Below are positions 54,774 to 63,475 of a DNA stretch of 64,000 nt, in pieces. The stretch is taken from the NCBI GenBank assembly GCA_035506275.1, contig DATJPT010000019.1, positions 186,001 through 250,000 of the forward strand, given 5' to 3'. This DNA is from Bacteroidota bacterium. Lineage in GTDB: Bacteria > Bacteroidota > Ignavibacteria > UBA10030 > UBA8401. Each line of letters begins with the position of its first letter. Position 1 is the first letter of the stretch. The notes under the pieces were generated by a model. That model saw only the letters and a program-made list of their open reading frames with translations, was not told the DNA's origin and did no database searches. The position numbers were made by a program, and so were the translations under genes.

Positions 54774-55157
54774 ATGAGTAAAAAGATCTTGTTGGCTGAA
54801 GATGACGAAGACAACCGCGACCTGGTGACCTTTGTGCTGCAGCGGAGCCGGCTCGGCGCGGAGCTCGTCATCGCAGAGAACGGCCAGGAGGCGGTCGACA
54901 AAGCGATCGAACATCTGCCGAGCCTGATCCTGATGGACATGCAGATGCCGGTGATGGACGGATGGACAGCGATCCCGATCCTAAAAGGGGATACGCGGAC
55001 GAAGCACATTCCCATCATCGCTTTCACCGCGCAGGCAAAACCTGAGGATAAGGCGCGGACACTCGAGATCGGCTGTGCGGAGCACTACTCGAAGCCGATG
55101 GACCCGGAAGAGCTCATCACCCTCATCCGAAAATATCTCGCGGACCAGCCCGCGTAA
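54774..55157 (+). CDS. Single-domain response regulator
   Basis: A 127-residue receiver with nothing else. It has the acidic cluster ILLAEDDEDNRD (residues 5-16), the acceptor Asp in LILMDMQMPVMDG (near 55), the Thr in IIAFTAQAK (near 85) and the Lys in HYSKPMDPEEL (near 108). It is of the DivK/CheY-like phospho-relay type. The ATG at 54774 has an AGGA site nine bases upstream; a GTG at 54768 is less likely. It sits between the pseudo-receiver scaffold and the large hybrid kinase, and is a natural phosphate shuttle between them. Confidence 0.93.
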   Translation: MSKKILLAEDDEDNRDLVTFVLQRSRLGAELVIAENGQEAVDKAIEHLPSLILMDMQMPVMDGWTAIPILKGDTRTKHIPIIAFTAQAKPEDKARTLEIGCAEHYSKPMDPEELITLIRKYLADQPA

Positions 55158-55225
55158 CGGACGGCGATGGATATTTTCTTTCATAGCATTTACGGTGTCT
55201 CATTCTCATTGAGTAGGAGAAGACC

Positions 55226-58129
55226 ATGCTGAAGACAAAATTGTATTGGAGAGTCCTTGCGAATTTCGCGTTCCTCCTCGTCATTTTGACGGCGATGACC
55301 CTCCTCACGCTGTACCTTCTTGCCGAGATCGAAAAGAATTTTGGGTCGACGTCGAGCGAGATTCGCACGCTGACGAACGTCGAAAATGTCCGTCACGTGC
55401 TGGCAGAAGCTCCCGATCAGGCGAATCTTTACCTCCAAACCGGCGACGAATCCGCAAAGGCATCGTATCAAAATGCGGTGAAGGAATTCGACGATGCCAT
55501 GTCCGTGGCCAGCAGCAGCGTCACCGACAGCCTTCTCGCCCCGTCGTTTCTAAAAGTGAAGACCCTGACCTACCAGTGGATCCAGGAAATAGGGGATAAG
55601 AAAATCAAGCTCGGTACAGATAGAAAAAGCGGCATCAACATCGAGGCGGACGTGGCCTCGGTCGGCAATGCCGAAATAAAGACCCACTACCTGACCGATG
55701 CGCGCCTGCTCATCTACGATATGTCGAAACAGCTCTCCTCCGCGCAGGAGCACAACCTCGACCGCGCGACCAATTTAGGCCGGGATCTGGCGACATTTAT
55801 CGGTCTCGTCAATATCTTGCTGGCTGTCTTTGCGGTGGCGCTCGGGTTCGTTCTGACGCGCCAAATCACGAACCCCGTCCGCGTCCTGAAAGAGGGGACG
55901 CAGAATATCATGGCGGGAAAATTCGACCCTATCAATCTCAATCGGTCGGATGAGCTCGGCCAGCTCGCAGCGGACTTCAATAAAATGTCGACGATGCTCG
56001 GGAATAACTATACACGGTTGAACGCCTATTCCGAACTCGTCACCGCGCTGAACGCGTACGCCGATCTCAACACCATTCAGTATCGGAGCTTGCAGCTCCT
56101 GTGCCATCACGCGAAGGCGACCGTCGGGGCGCTCTATCTGATGAACGAGGAGAACAACCTGCTCGAGCTTTCTGCCGGCTATGCGCTCAAGGAAGGGGGA
56201 GCGAACGTGAGGTCGTTCGCGCTGGGCGAAGGAATACCCGGTCAATGTGCCGCGGAGCAGCGCGTGCTGGAGATCAAGAATATCCCGATCCTCTCCGGTT
56301 TTTCCGTCGACACCGGACTCGTCGAAGTCGCTCCGTACTCCGTCCTCGCCGTACCGATCGTCTTCCAGGATAAGGTGCTCGGTGTTCTGCTGTTGGGCTC
56401 GATGAACCGATTCGACGAGCTGCAGAAAGAGATCATCAACAATTCCGTTCCCCAGCTCGGCGTTGCGATCACGAACGCGAGAAATTTCGATGCGTCCCAA
56501 AAATTGACCCGCGAGGTGGCGCAGAAGAACGAGGAATTGAACGCGAAGCACATGGAGCTTGAAAAGGCGTACCGCGTAAAATCCGATTTCCTTGCAAGCA
56601 TGTCGCACGAGCTACGCACGCCGTTGAACTCGATCATCGGATTCAGCTCGGTGCTGCTCGGCCCCAACGGCGACCCGCTGACGCCCGACCAGCATATGGC
56701 GCTGGAAAAAGTTCTACGCAACGGGAAGCATCTGCTCCAGCTCATCAATGATATCCTCGATTTTTCGAAGCTCGAATCGGGGCGCATGACCGTGAACGTC
56801 GACGCGGACGACGTGCCGAACGTCGTCGCGAACTCCGTGATGGCCGTCGAAGGACTGCTGAAGGGGAAGGATATCGTGTTGAAGCAGAACATCGGACAGA
56901 ACCTCCGTCCGCTGCAGACCGATACCCTCAAGGTGAAGCAGATCCTCGTCAACCTCCTGAGCAATGCGGTCAAGTTCACCGAACGGGGGGAGATCGTCGT
57001 GACGGTCCTCCAGCAGAACGGCATGGTGTCGTTCTCCGTGAAAGATTCCGGCATCGGCATCGAGCCGAAAAATTTTGGGAAAGTGTTTGAAGAATTTCAG
57101 CAGATCGACAACAGCAACACCCGGAAGTACAAGGGAACAGGCCTGGGATTGCCGATCTCGCGGCGCCTTGCACGGATTCTTGGCGGCGACTTAACGGTCG
57201 ACAGCGAATTCGGCAAAGGTTCGACGTTCACGCTCGCGATTCCGTCTGTCTTCCCCGAAGAGCTGCGCGAAAAATTGGAGAGGCCTGCGCTGCCGACGGT
57301 CTCTCGTCCCGCCGCGCCGCCGCCGGCCCCCCCGGCTCCGAAACCGACCGCCCCGATCGTTCCGCCGGCTCCACGCCCGGCGCCGCCCGCTATGGGGACC
57401 AGTACCCGCGTGCTCTGCATCGATGATGATCCCGACGTGATCGAGATTCTGACGAAATATCTCGTCCCGGAGGGATACTCAGTGGTCGGCGCAAACTCCG
57501 GGGACGAGGGCATTAAGCTTGCACTCGAACAGGCGCCAGCGCTCATCACCCTTGACATCATGATGCCGAAAAAGGACGGATGGCAGGTCCTCCGTGAATT
57601 GAAGGCCAACGATAAGCTGAAAGACATTCCTGTCATCATTCATTCGATCATCGACAACAAGCCCCTCGCAATTTCATTGGGCGCGATCGATGTCATCGCA
57701 AAACCGGCCGAGCCGAAAAGGCTCCTGTCGCTCGTCCAGCGCGCTGCCGGGTCCGGCGAGCATTTTGTCCTTGTCGTCGACGACAACGAAGATTTTACCA
57801 CAGCCGTGAAAGGGCTGCTCCAGACGGAAGGTTTCAAGGTCGAAGTCGCCAACGACGGGCCGAAGGCGCTTGAAATTCTCGGCAAATCGACGCCGTCAAT
57901 AATTTTCCTCGACCTCGTCATGCCGCAGATGGACGGCTTTCAAGTGATCCAGCAGCTCCAGCATAATGAAACATGGAAAAAAATTCCCGTTGTCGTCCTT
58001 TCGGGCAAGGAATTGACGTCCGAAGAATGGGAGAAACTCAACGCCTACGCGAAAGACTTCGTGAAAAAAGCAGAGTTCACGCAGGGGACTCTTTCGAACA
58101 CTATCAAACAGATTCTGCGAAAGACGTAA
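55226..58129 (+). CDS. Membrane hybrid histidine kinase (HAMP-GAF-HisKA-HATPase-REC-REC)
   Basis: A 967-residue sensor. Membrane helices near residues 11-31 and 185-208 enclose a periplasmic helical sensor of about 150 residues. HAMP follows (208-258, RQITNPVRVLKEGTQNIMAG), then GAF (275-418), HisKA with His in SMSHELRTPLNSIIGF (near 460), HATPase_c (565-671, KGTGLGLPISRRLA), a Pro-rich linker (692-725), and two receivers: REC1 (727-842, Asp in ITLDIMMPKKDG) and REC2 (847-966, Asp in IFLDLVMPQMDG). Both keep their acceptor Asp, although REC1 has unusual residues at the Ser/Thr and Lys positions (IIHSIID, IAKPAEP). It follows the single-domain receiver. Confidence 0.95.
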   Translation: MLKTKLYWRVLANFAFLLVILTAMTLLTLYLLAEIEKNFGSTSSEIRTLTNVENVRHVLAEAPDQANLYLQTGDESAKASYQNAVKEFDDAMSVASSSVTDSLLAPSFLKVKTLTYQWIQEIGDKKIKLGTDRKSGINIEADVASVGNAEIKTHYLTDARLLIYDMSKQLSSAQEHNLDRATNLGRDLATFIGLVNILLAVFAVALGFVLTRQITNPVRVLKEGTQNIMAGKFDPINLNRSDELGQLAADFNKMSTMLGNNYTRLNAYSELVTALNAYADLNTIQYRSLQLLCHHAKATVGALYLMNEENNLLELSAGYALKEGGANVRSFALGEGIPGQCAAEQRVLEIKNIPILSGFSVDTGLVEVAPYSVLAVPIVFQDKVLGVLLLGSMNRFDELQKEIINNSVPQLGVAITNARNFDASQKLTREVAQKNEELNAKHMELEKAYRVKSDFLASMSHELRTPLNSIIGFSSVLLGPNGDPLTPDQHMALEKVLRNGKHLLQLINDILDFSKLESGRMTVNVDADDVPNVVANSVMAVEGLLKGKDIVLKQNIGQNLRPLQTDTLKVKQILVNLLSNAVKFTERGEIVVTVLQQNGMVSFSVKDSGIGIEPKNFGKVFEEFQQIDNSNTRKYKGTGLGLPISRRLARILGGDLTVDSEFGKGSTFTLAIPSVFPEELREKLERPALPTVSRPAAPPPAPPAPKPTAPIVPPAPRPAPPAMGTSTRVLCIDDDPDVIEILTKYLVPEGYSVVGANSGDEGIKLALEQAPALITLDIMMPKKDGWQVLRELKANDKLKDIPVIIHSIIDNKPLAISLGAIDVIAKPAEPKRLLSLVQRAAGSGEHFVLVVDDNEDFTTAVKGLLQTEGFKVEVANDGPKALEILGKSTPSIIFLDLVMPQMDGFQVIQQLQHNETWKKIPVVVLSGKELTSEEWEKLNAYAKDFVKKAEFTQGTLSNTIKQILRKT

Positions 58130-58158
58130 CAAAAGTATCTTTCTGAAAGGGTGGAACC

Positions 58159-59280
58159 ATGGAATATCCAGAACCAACACTATTAGTCGTTGACGATACG
58201 GAAGACAACCTCGATCTTTTGGAGTTTGCGCTCAAAAGGAAGCCGATCAAAATGCTCCGCGCATCGAGCGGCCGGCAATGTCTCACGATCGCACAGGAAA
58301 AGAATCCTGACGTTATCCTCCTCGACATCCAGATGCCTGAGATGGACGGTTTTGAAACGCTGATGCACTTGCGCGCGAACCCCGTCACGTCCAAGATTCC
58401 CGTTATTTTTCTCACCGCGCAGCGGAAGGATGCGAGCAGCATCGAGCGGGGATTGGAGCTCGGCGCGGATGAATACCTGACGAAACCGATCGATACCGAG
58501 GAACTCCTTGTCCGGACCAAGATGCTTGTAAGGCTGGTGCGCGTGGAAAGAGAGCTCGAGCGGACAAAGGCCGACTTTATGGCCATGCTGGTCCATGACC
58601 TGAGGAGCCCGTTGAACGGCATCAAAAGCGTCATCGATTTTTACCGCGAGATCCGGGACCAGGACAAACAATTCACCGCGGAGCAATTGAGCCTGCTCGA
58701 TACCGCAGGCGATTCGGCGCGCCGTATGCTTGAATTGATCAACGACATCCTCGACCTGTCGAAATTTGAAGCAGGCAACATGACCCTGGACAAGCAGAAG
58801 ATCGGCGTGTCGATCATCCTCGACACCGTATGCCGCGAAATGGAACTTCAGTTCAAGCAGAAAAATATTGCCCTCGTCAAGAAGTACGGCGACAAGATCC
58901 CCGACGTCGTCGTGGACGCCGAGAAGGTCGCTCAGGTGACCATGAATCTTCTGAGTAACGCGATGAAGTTTACAAAGGCCGGCGGCTCGGTGACGGTGGT
59001 GTCATCGGTGGAACAAGAACCCGCAAGTGCGGTCGCCCAGGCGAGGACGTTCGTCAAAGTAAGCGTCACGGACACCGGGGTCGGAATCCCGGCGGAAGAA
59101 ATTCCGCAGCTCTTCGAGCGCTACAAGCAGGTTTCGTCGGCAAAGCGGACGAAACAGAAAGGAACCGGGCTCGGCCTTTCGATCTGCAAGCTCATCGTTC
59201 AATCGCACGGCGGGAAAATGGGAGTGGAAAGCGAAGTCGGGAAACGCACGACGTTCCATTTTACATTGCCGACTGAATAG
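58159..59280 (+). CDS. Receiver-first histidine kinase (REC-HisKA-HATPase), copy 1
   Basis: A 373-residue cytoplasmic protein. The receiver is N-terminal (residues 5-120: LLVVDDTEDNLD, acceptor Asp in VILLDIQMPEMDG, Lys in YLTKPIDTEE). A coiled linker leads to HisKA with the His in MLVHDLRSPLNGIKSV (near 146), then HATPase_c (240-372, NLLSNAMKFTKAGG, DTGVGIPAEE, GTGLGLSICKL). Phosphorylation of the receiver could gate the kinase. No membrane segment. It starts 29 bases after the large hybrid kinase and is followed by a similar protein. Confidence 0.95.
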   Translation: MEYPEPTLLVVDDTEDNLDLLEFALKRKPIKMLRASSGRQCLTIAQEKNPDVILLDIQMPEMDGFETLMHLRANPVTSKIPVIFLTAQRKDASSIERGLELGADEYLTKPIDTEELLVRTKMLVRLVRVERELERTKADFMAMLVHDLRSPLNGIKSVIDFYREIRDQDKQFTAEQLSLLDTAGDSARRMLELINDILDLSKFEAGNMTLDKQKIGVSIILDTVCREMELQFKQKNIALVKKYGDKIPDVVVDAEKVAQVTMNLLSNAMKFTKAGGSVTVVSSVEQEPASAVAQARTFVKVSVTDTGVGIPAEEIPQLFERYKQVSSAKRTKQKGTGLGLSICKLIVQSHGGKMGVESEVGKRTTFHFTLPTE

Positions 59281-59315
59281 ACAACAATATTCCTTCAACC
59301 TATCTCTAAACACGT

Positions 59316-60410
59316 ATGAAAGATAAAATCCTTGTTGTAGACGACGAAGACAGCCTCCGGATGACGCTCAAGCTTCGCCTTCAGGCCGCCGACTTCGATG
59401 TCCAGGTGGCACAGGACGGGGAGGAGGCTCTCGGAATCCTCAAGAAAGGATCCATCGACCTTGTGCTTCTCGATATCAATATGCCGAAGATGGACGGTAT
59501 CGAAACGCTCGGTCACGTGGTGCGGGATTATCCGTGGACCGAGATCATTATGCTGACCGGCTTTGCCGATTTCTCGACGGCGATCGACTGCCTTAAAAAA
59601 GGGGCGAAGGACTATCTTGTCAAGCCGATCGAAATGACCGAGCTGATCACACGGGTCCGGTCGACGCTGAGGGCAAAGACATCGGAGCGCGCGTTCAAGG
59701 AATTGCAGCAGCGGTATATGTCGACCTTTTTCCACGATCTGCTCGGACCGCTGACCACCGTCGATTCGACCGTCGAACACCTCATCGAAGGCAAGTCGGG
59801 ATCCATCACGAAGGAGCAGGCCATGCTCCTCCGCTACGCCGGAGAGCTGGCGGAAAAGATGGTCCAGCGGGTGAAAGAGATGATCGACTTGTCCCAGTTC
59901 GAGGCAGGGCTCGTTGTTGTCGAAAAAAAGCCGCTCGATATTCCGATCTTTGCCGAGATGATGTGCGCGCGGTACGAGATTCTCGCCAAGGCGAAGGACA
60001 TTAGGCTGGAAAAGAACATCGAAAAGAATCTCCCCGCGGTGAACTTTGATTTCGACAAAGTTGCGCAGGTGTTCAATAATATTTTTGACAATGCGATCAA
60101 ATACTCTCTCCGCGATGGAGTGATCGCGATTACGGTAAAGAAAAAAACCGAAGAGGAACTCGGGCAGAAGAAGGAATACATTGTGTTTTCCATCAAGGAC
60201 AACGGCATCGGGATCCATCCCGATGAGCTGCCACTGGTCTTCAACAAATACAAAGAACAGCTGACCTCGAAGCCTGCAGACTTGAAAACCACGGTGCTCG
60301 GCCTCGCCATCTCGCGGCATATCGTAGAGGCGCACGGCGGCAAGATCTGGGTCGATTCAGAGGTCGGCAAGGGAAGCACGTTCAGCTTCTCGCTGCCGGT
60401 GAAGAACTAG
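59316..60410 (+). CDS. Receiver-first histidine kinase (REC-HisKA-HATPase), copy 2
   Basis: A 364-residue protein with the same plan as its upstream neighbour. Receiver at residues 4-118 ([12 protein letters not shown], acceptor Asp in [12 protein letters not shown], Thr in IIMLTGFAD, Lys in [10 protein letters not shown]). HisKA has the His in [15 protein letters not shown] (near 140), a less usual H-box than copy 1. HATPase_c (about 245-362) has [20 protein letters not shown] and [16 protein letters not shown]. The two copies are clearly diverged, so this is an old duplication or independent recruitment rather than a recent copy. 35 bases separate them. Confidence 0.95.
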   Translation: MKDKILVVDDEDSLRMTLKLRLQAADFDVQVAQDGEEALGILKKGSIDLVLLDINMPKMDGIETLGHVVRDYPWTEIIMLTGFADFSTAIDCLKKGAKDYLVKPIEMTELITRVRSTLRAKTSERAFKELQQRYMSTFFHDLLGPLTTVDSTVEHLIEGKSGSITKEQAMLLRYAGELAEKMVQRVKEMIDLSQFEAGLVVVEKKPLDIPIFAEMMCARYEILAKAKDIRLEKNIEKNLPAVNFDFDKVAQVFNNIFDNAIKYSLRDGVIAITVKKKTEEELGQKKEYIVFSIKDNGIGIHPDELPLVFNKYKEQLTSKPADLKTTVLGLAISRHIVEAHGGKIWVDSEVGKGSTFSFSLPVKN

Positions 60411-60470
60411 CTCTATAAACGATAGCATCGATAAGCGCCGCGGCACGTGTAGGGTGCCGGACGGAACGAT

Positions 60471-61190
60471 ATGAACCCAACAGCACATCCTGATACTATC
60501 CAGTTTCGGTATACCTTCGAGTTCGAGAATCGTGAAGTGAAGGTGTTCGAAATTACCTTGAACGGCGAATCGCTGGAACTTGTCCATGAAAAAGACCTTC
60601 CGAAACCGGAATGGACGAAGCTCAGTTTTTATCCCTGCGAACATTGCCCGCTCGCGCCGGAATCCGAGCACTGTCCTGTCGCCGTCAATCTTTCGCAGAT
60701 CGTGACTGAATTCAAGGACTCCGTCTCGCACGAACGGACGCGCGTGACCGTCGAAACGCCCGAGCGGACGTATATGAAAGACACCACGCTGCAAAAAGGG
60801 CTCAGCTCGATCATCGGCATCTATATGGTCACCAGCAATTGTCCCGTGATGGACAAGCTTCGTCCGATGGTCCGCTTTCATCTCCCGTTCGCCACTCCGA
60901 CTGAAACCCTCTTCCGGACCGTCTCGACCTACCTGACGGGTCAGTTTCTGTTGATGCGCGACGGCAAGAAACCGGATTGGGAGATGGAGAAGCTTGTCGA
61001 CCTTTACAAAGCGATCTCAGCGGTCAATAAAGGAATGTCCCGCAGGATTTCGAATGCTTCCGTGAAAGACGCGAACGTCAACGCCGTCATCATCCTTCAC
61101 TCGTTCGGGGATGCCGTGCCGTATTTTATCGAAAACGGTTTGGATGAGATCAGGCATTTTTTCGATATTTACACGAAAGACGACCGTTGA
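60471..61190 (+). CDS. Conserved hypothetical protein with a CxxC/Cys motif, end of the signalling cluster
   Basis: A 239-residue soluble protein that I cannot assign. Residues 8-40 form beta strands (QFRYTFEFENREVKVFEI). Near residue 58 is a Cys-rich patch (CEHCPLAPESEHCPVA) that could bind metal. The remainder is mainly helical, ending FGDAVPYFIENGLDEIRHFF. There is no signal peptide and no known catalytic motif. It is 60 bases after the second receiver-first kinase and on the same strand, so it may be the output, sensor or effector of the cluster. A family of unknown function in Proteobacteria and other phyla may share this pattern; I am not sure. Confidence 0.6.
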   Translation: MNPTAHPDTIQFRYTFEFENREVKVFEITLNGESLELVHEKDLPKPEWTKLSFYPCEHCPLAPESEHCPVAVNLSQIVTEFKDSVSHERTRVTVETPERTYMKDTTLQKGLSSIIGIYMVTSNCPVMDKLRPMVRFHLPFATPTETLFRTVSTYLTGQFLLMRDGKKPDWEMEKLVDLYKAISAVNKGMSRRISNASVKDANVNAVIILHSFGDAVPYFIENGLDEIRHFFDIYTKDDR

Positions 61191-61238
61191 CGGACTCGCG
61201 AACCTGCCTTGAAAACTTTGTGGCATCTGCGCCGGCCG

Positions 61239-61249
61239 TTTGCTATATT
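61239..61249 (+). promoter_or_regulatory. Possible extended -10 element before the permease
   Basis: TTTGCTATATT contains an extended -10 (TGnTATATT) about 50 bases before the permease ATG. No -35 hexamer is found at 17 bases. Confidence 0.35.
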
Positions 61250-61299
61250 TTTCCCCGTCCCCTCAAGCTTCTCACTATCCATTAATTGGAGCGCACTGA

Positions 61300-62811
61300 A
61301 TGGCAAACAACCTTTTCGCAAAAAAACCTCTCTCACTGCTTCTTGAAGAGATGAAAGGAGAGAACAGACTTCGCCGGGTCCTCGGACCGGTGACGCTGAC
61401 GAGCCTCGGTGTCGGGGCCATCATCGGGACGGGAATATTCGTCCTCACCGGCGTCGCGGCGCATGATAAAGCGGGTCCGGGGCTCGTCCTTTCGTTTGCG
61501 CTTGCCGGAGTTGCCTGCGTCTTTGCGGCATTATGCTACGCCGAGTTCGCATCGATGGCGCCGGTGGCGGGGTCTGCCTACACGTACGCTTATGCGACGC
61601 TCGGCGAACTTTTCGCATGGATCATCGGATGGGATCTTGTGCTTGAATACGCCGTCGGCTCTTCGACGGTCGCCCATGGCTGGTCGGCGCACTTCCAGGA
61701 TCTCTTAAAGAGCTTCGGCATCGTTCTCCCGTATTCCTTTGCGAACGCTCCTTTCGATTTCAATCTCGACACGGGACATTTTTTCGCGACCGGCGCTTTT
61801 TTCGACGTGCCGGCCATCGTTATCACGGCGATCATCACGACGATCCTTGTCATTGGCATCAAGGAAAGCGCAAGGTTCAACGCTGGGATGGTGATCGTCA
61901 AGCTCGCGATCGTCCTTTTTGTGATCGTCGTCGGCGTTTTTTATATCGACCCGGCGAACTGGCGGCCCTTTGCTCCGTTCGGATATACGGGAATCGGTTT
62001 CTTCGGACATACGTTGTTTGGCCAGGCAGGACCCAGCGGTGCTCCGGTCGGCGTGCTTGCAGGTGCGGCGATCATTTTTTTTGCGTACATCGGGTTCGAT
62101 TCAGTGTCGACCCACGCAGAGGAAGCACGGGAACCTCAGAAGGACGTCCCGATCGGAATTATTGCATCGCTCATCATCTGCACGCTTCTCTATATCATTG
62201 TTTCCGGCATCCTCACGGGCATGATACCGTATGACAAGATCGACATCAACGCTCCGGTCTCCAATGCATTCGCTCAAAAAGGGCTGCCATGGGCCCGGCG
62301 CATTATCGATGTCGGCGCCATCACCGGAATTACTTCAGTCCTCCTGGTGATGATGCTCAGCCAGCCACGCGTTCTGCTCGCGATGGCGCGCGACGGCCTC
62401 GTTCCTACCAGCTTTTTCGGCGCGGTCCATGACAAATTCCGCACTCCGTGGAAAGCCACGATTCTCACGGGAGTTTTCGTTGCGGGAATGGCGGCATTTC
62501 TGCCGCTCCGGATCCTTGCTGAGCTGACGAACATCGGAACACTGCTCGCGTTCGTCATCGTCTGCACGGCGGTGTTGATCATGCGGCGCACGAACCCCGA
62601 TGCCGCCCGACCGTTCCGCGCGCCGTTCGTTCCGCTCGTGCCGATCCTCGGGATCGTGAGCTGCCTGATCCTGATGTTTTCTCTCCCGGCAGAGAATTGG
62701 TACCGGCTGATCATCTGGCTTGGATTGGGGTTCATCATCTATTTCGGTTACGGCCGCTATCACAGCGTTATGGCGAAAATTCGGGCGGCCGAAGCAGCGG
62801 GCAAATCCTAA
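61300..62811 (+). CDS. APC-superfamily amino-acid permease
   Basis: A 503-residue membrane transporter with 12 or more helices. The first helix has the substrate-binding GVGAIIGTGIFVLTGVAA (residues 37-54), and helix 6 has FFAYIGFDSVSTHAEEAREPQKDVP (near 255), both typical of cationic amino-acid transporter/YfnA-like APC proteins. It should move amino acids with protons across the inner membrane; the exact amino acid cannot be read. It has a GGAG-type ribosome site. The small membrane protein follows after 41 bases. Confidence 0.94.
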   Translation: MANNLFAKKPLSLLLEEMKGENRLRRVLGPVTLTSLGVGAIIGTGIFVLTGVAAHDKAGPGLVLSFALAGVACVFAALCYAEFASMAPVAGSAYTYAYATLGELFAWIIGWDLVLEYAVGSSTVAHGWSAHFQDLLKSFGIVLPYSFANAPFDFNLDTGHFFATGAFFDVPAIVITAIITTILVIGIKESARFNAGMVIVKLAIVLFVIVVGVFYIDPANWRPFAPFGYTGIGFFGHTLFGQAGPSGAPVGVLAGAAIIFFAYIGFDSVSTHAEEAREPQKDVPIGIIASLIICTLLYIIVSGILTGMIPYDKIDINAPVSNAFAQKGLPWARRIIDVGAITGITSVLLVMMLSQPRVLLAMARDGLVPTSFFGAVHDKFRTPWKATILTGVFVAGMAAFLPLRILAELTNIGTLLAFVIVCTAVLIMRRTNPDAARPFRAPFVPLVPILGIVSCLILMFSLPAENWYRLIIWLGLGFIIYFGYGRYHSVMAKIRAAEAAGKS

Positions 62812-62851
62812 ATAACGTTCATTTATTCAGCATCACAGTAGGAGGGTCATC

Positions 62852-63412
62852 ATGACACAACTCCATTTTCTCTGGCTTCCCATCTTATTGTCGTCTGCGA
62901 TCGTCTTTATCGTCAGTTCCATCATCCATATGCTCTCCCCCTGGCATAAGGGGGACTATCCAAAATTGGCGACCGAAGAGAAGGTGTTGGATGCACTTCG
63001 GCCGATCGACATTCCCCCCGGCGAGTATATGATGCCCCGTCCTGCGAGCAGGGAAGAAATGCGTTCCCCGGAGTTTACGGAGAAAATGAAGAGAGGTCCC
63101 GTGGTTATGATGACGGTCTGGCCGAAAGGTCCCGTTTCAATGGGAATGAACTTGGTCATGTGGTTTCTTTACACCGTCGTCATGGGATTCTTCGCCGCCT
63201 ACATCGCCGGAAGGGCGCTCCCCATCGGTGCGCCGTATCTCCATGTGTTCCGCTTTGCGGGAGCCACGGCGTTCATCGGCTATTCGGCAGCCCTGTGGCA
63301 GTCCTCAATATGGTACAACAAACCCTGGGTGGTCAACATCAAATCGACGGTGGACGGATTGATCTATGCGTTGTTGACCGCAGGCGTGTTTGGGTGGTTG
63401 TGGCCGCGATGA
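62852..63412 (+). CDS. Small membrane protein of unknown function
   Basis: A 186-residue protein with about four membrane helices (residues 5-27, 100-120, 128-150 and 163-183). Between helices 1 and 2 is a polar region rich in Pro and Glu ([20 protein letters not shown]). No signal peptide cleavage site or catalytic motif is seen. A good AGGAGG-like site precedes the ATG. It may be co-transcribed with the permease, but no functional tie is evident. Confidence 0.8.
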   Translation: MTQLHFLWLPILLSSAIVFIVSSIIHMLSPWHKGDYPKLATEEKVLDALRPIDIPPGEYMMPRPASREEMRSPEFTEKMKRGPVVMMTVWPKGPVSMGMNLVMWFLYTVVMGFFAAYIAGRALPIGAPYLHVFRFAGATAFIGYSAALWQSSIWYNKPWVVNIKSTVDGLIYALLTAGVFGWLWPR

Positions 63413-63475
63413 TATAAGCCGCGTCTCAAAATTCGTTGTGGAAAATATCACTGTCACCAACCGGCGTTTGATGCC

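Noticed and set aside
58159..60410. Recent tandem duplication of a kinase gene
   Set aside because: The two proteins share domain order, but their sequences, including the H-box, differ too much for a recent copy.
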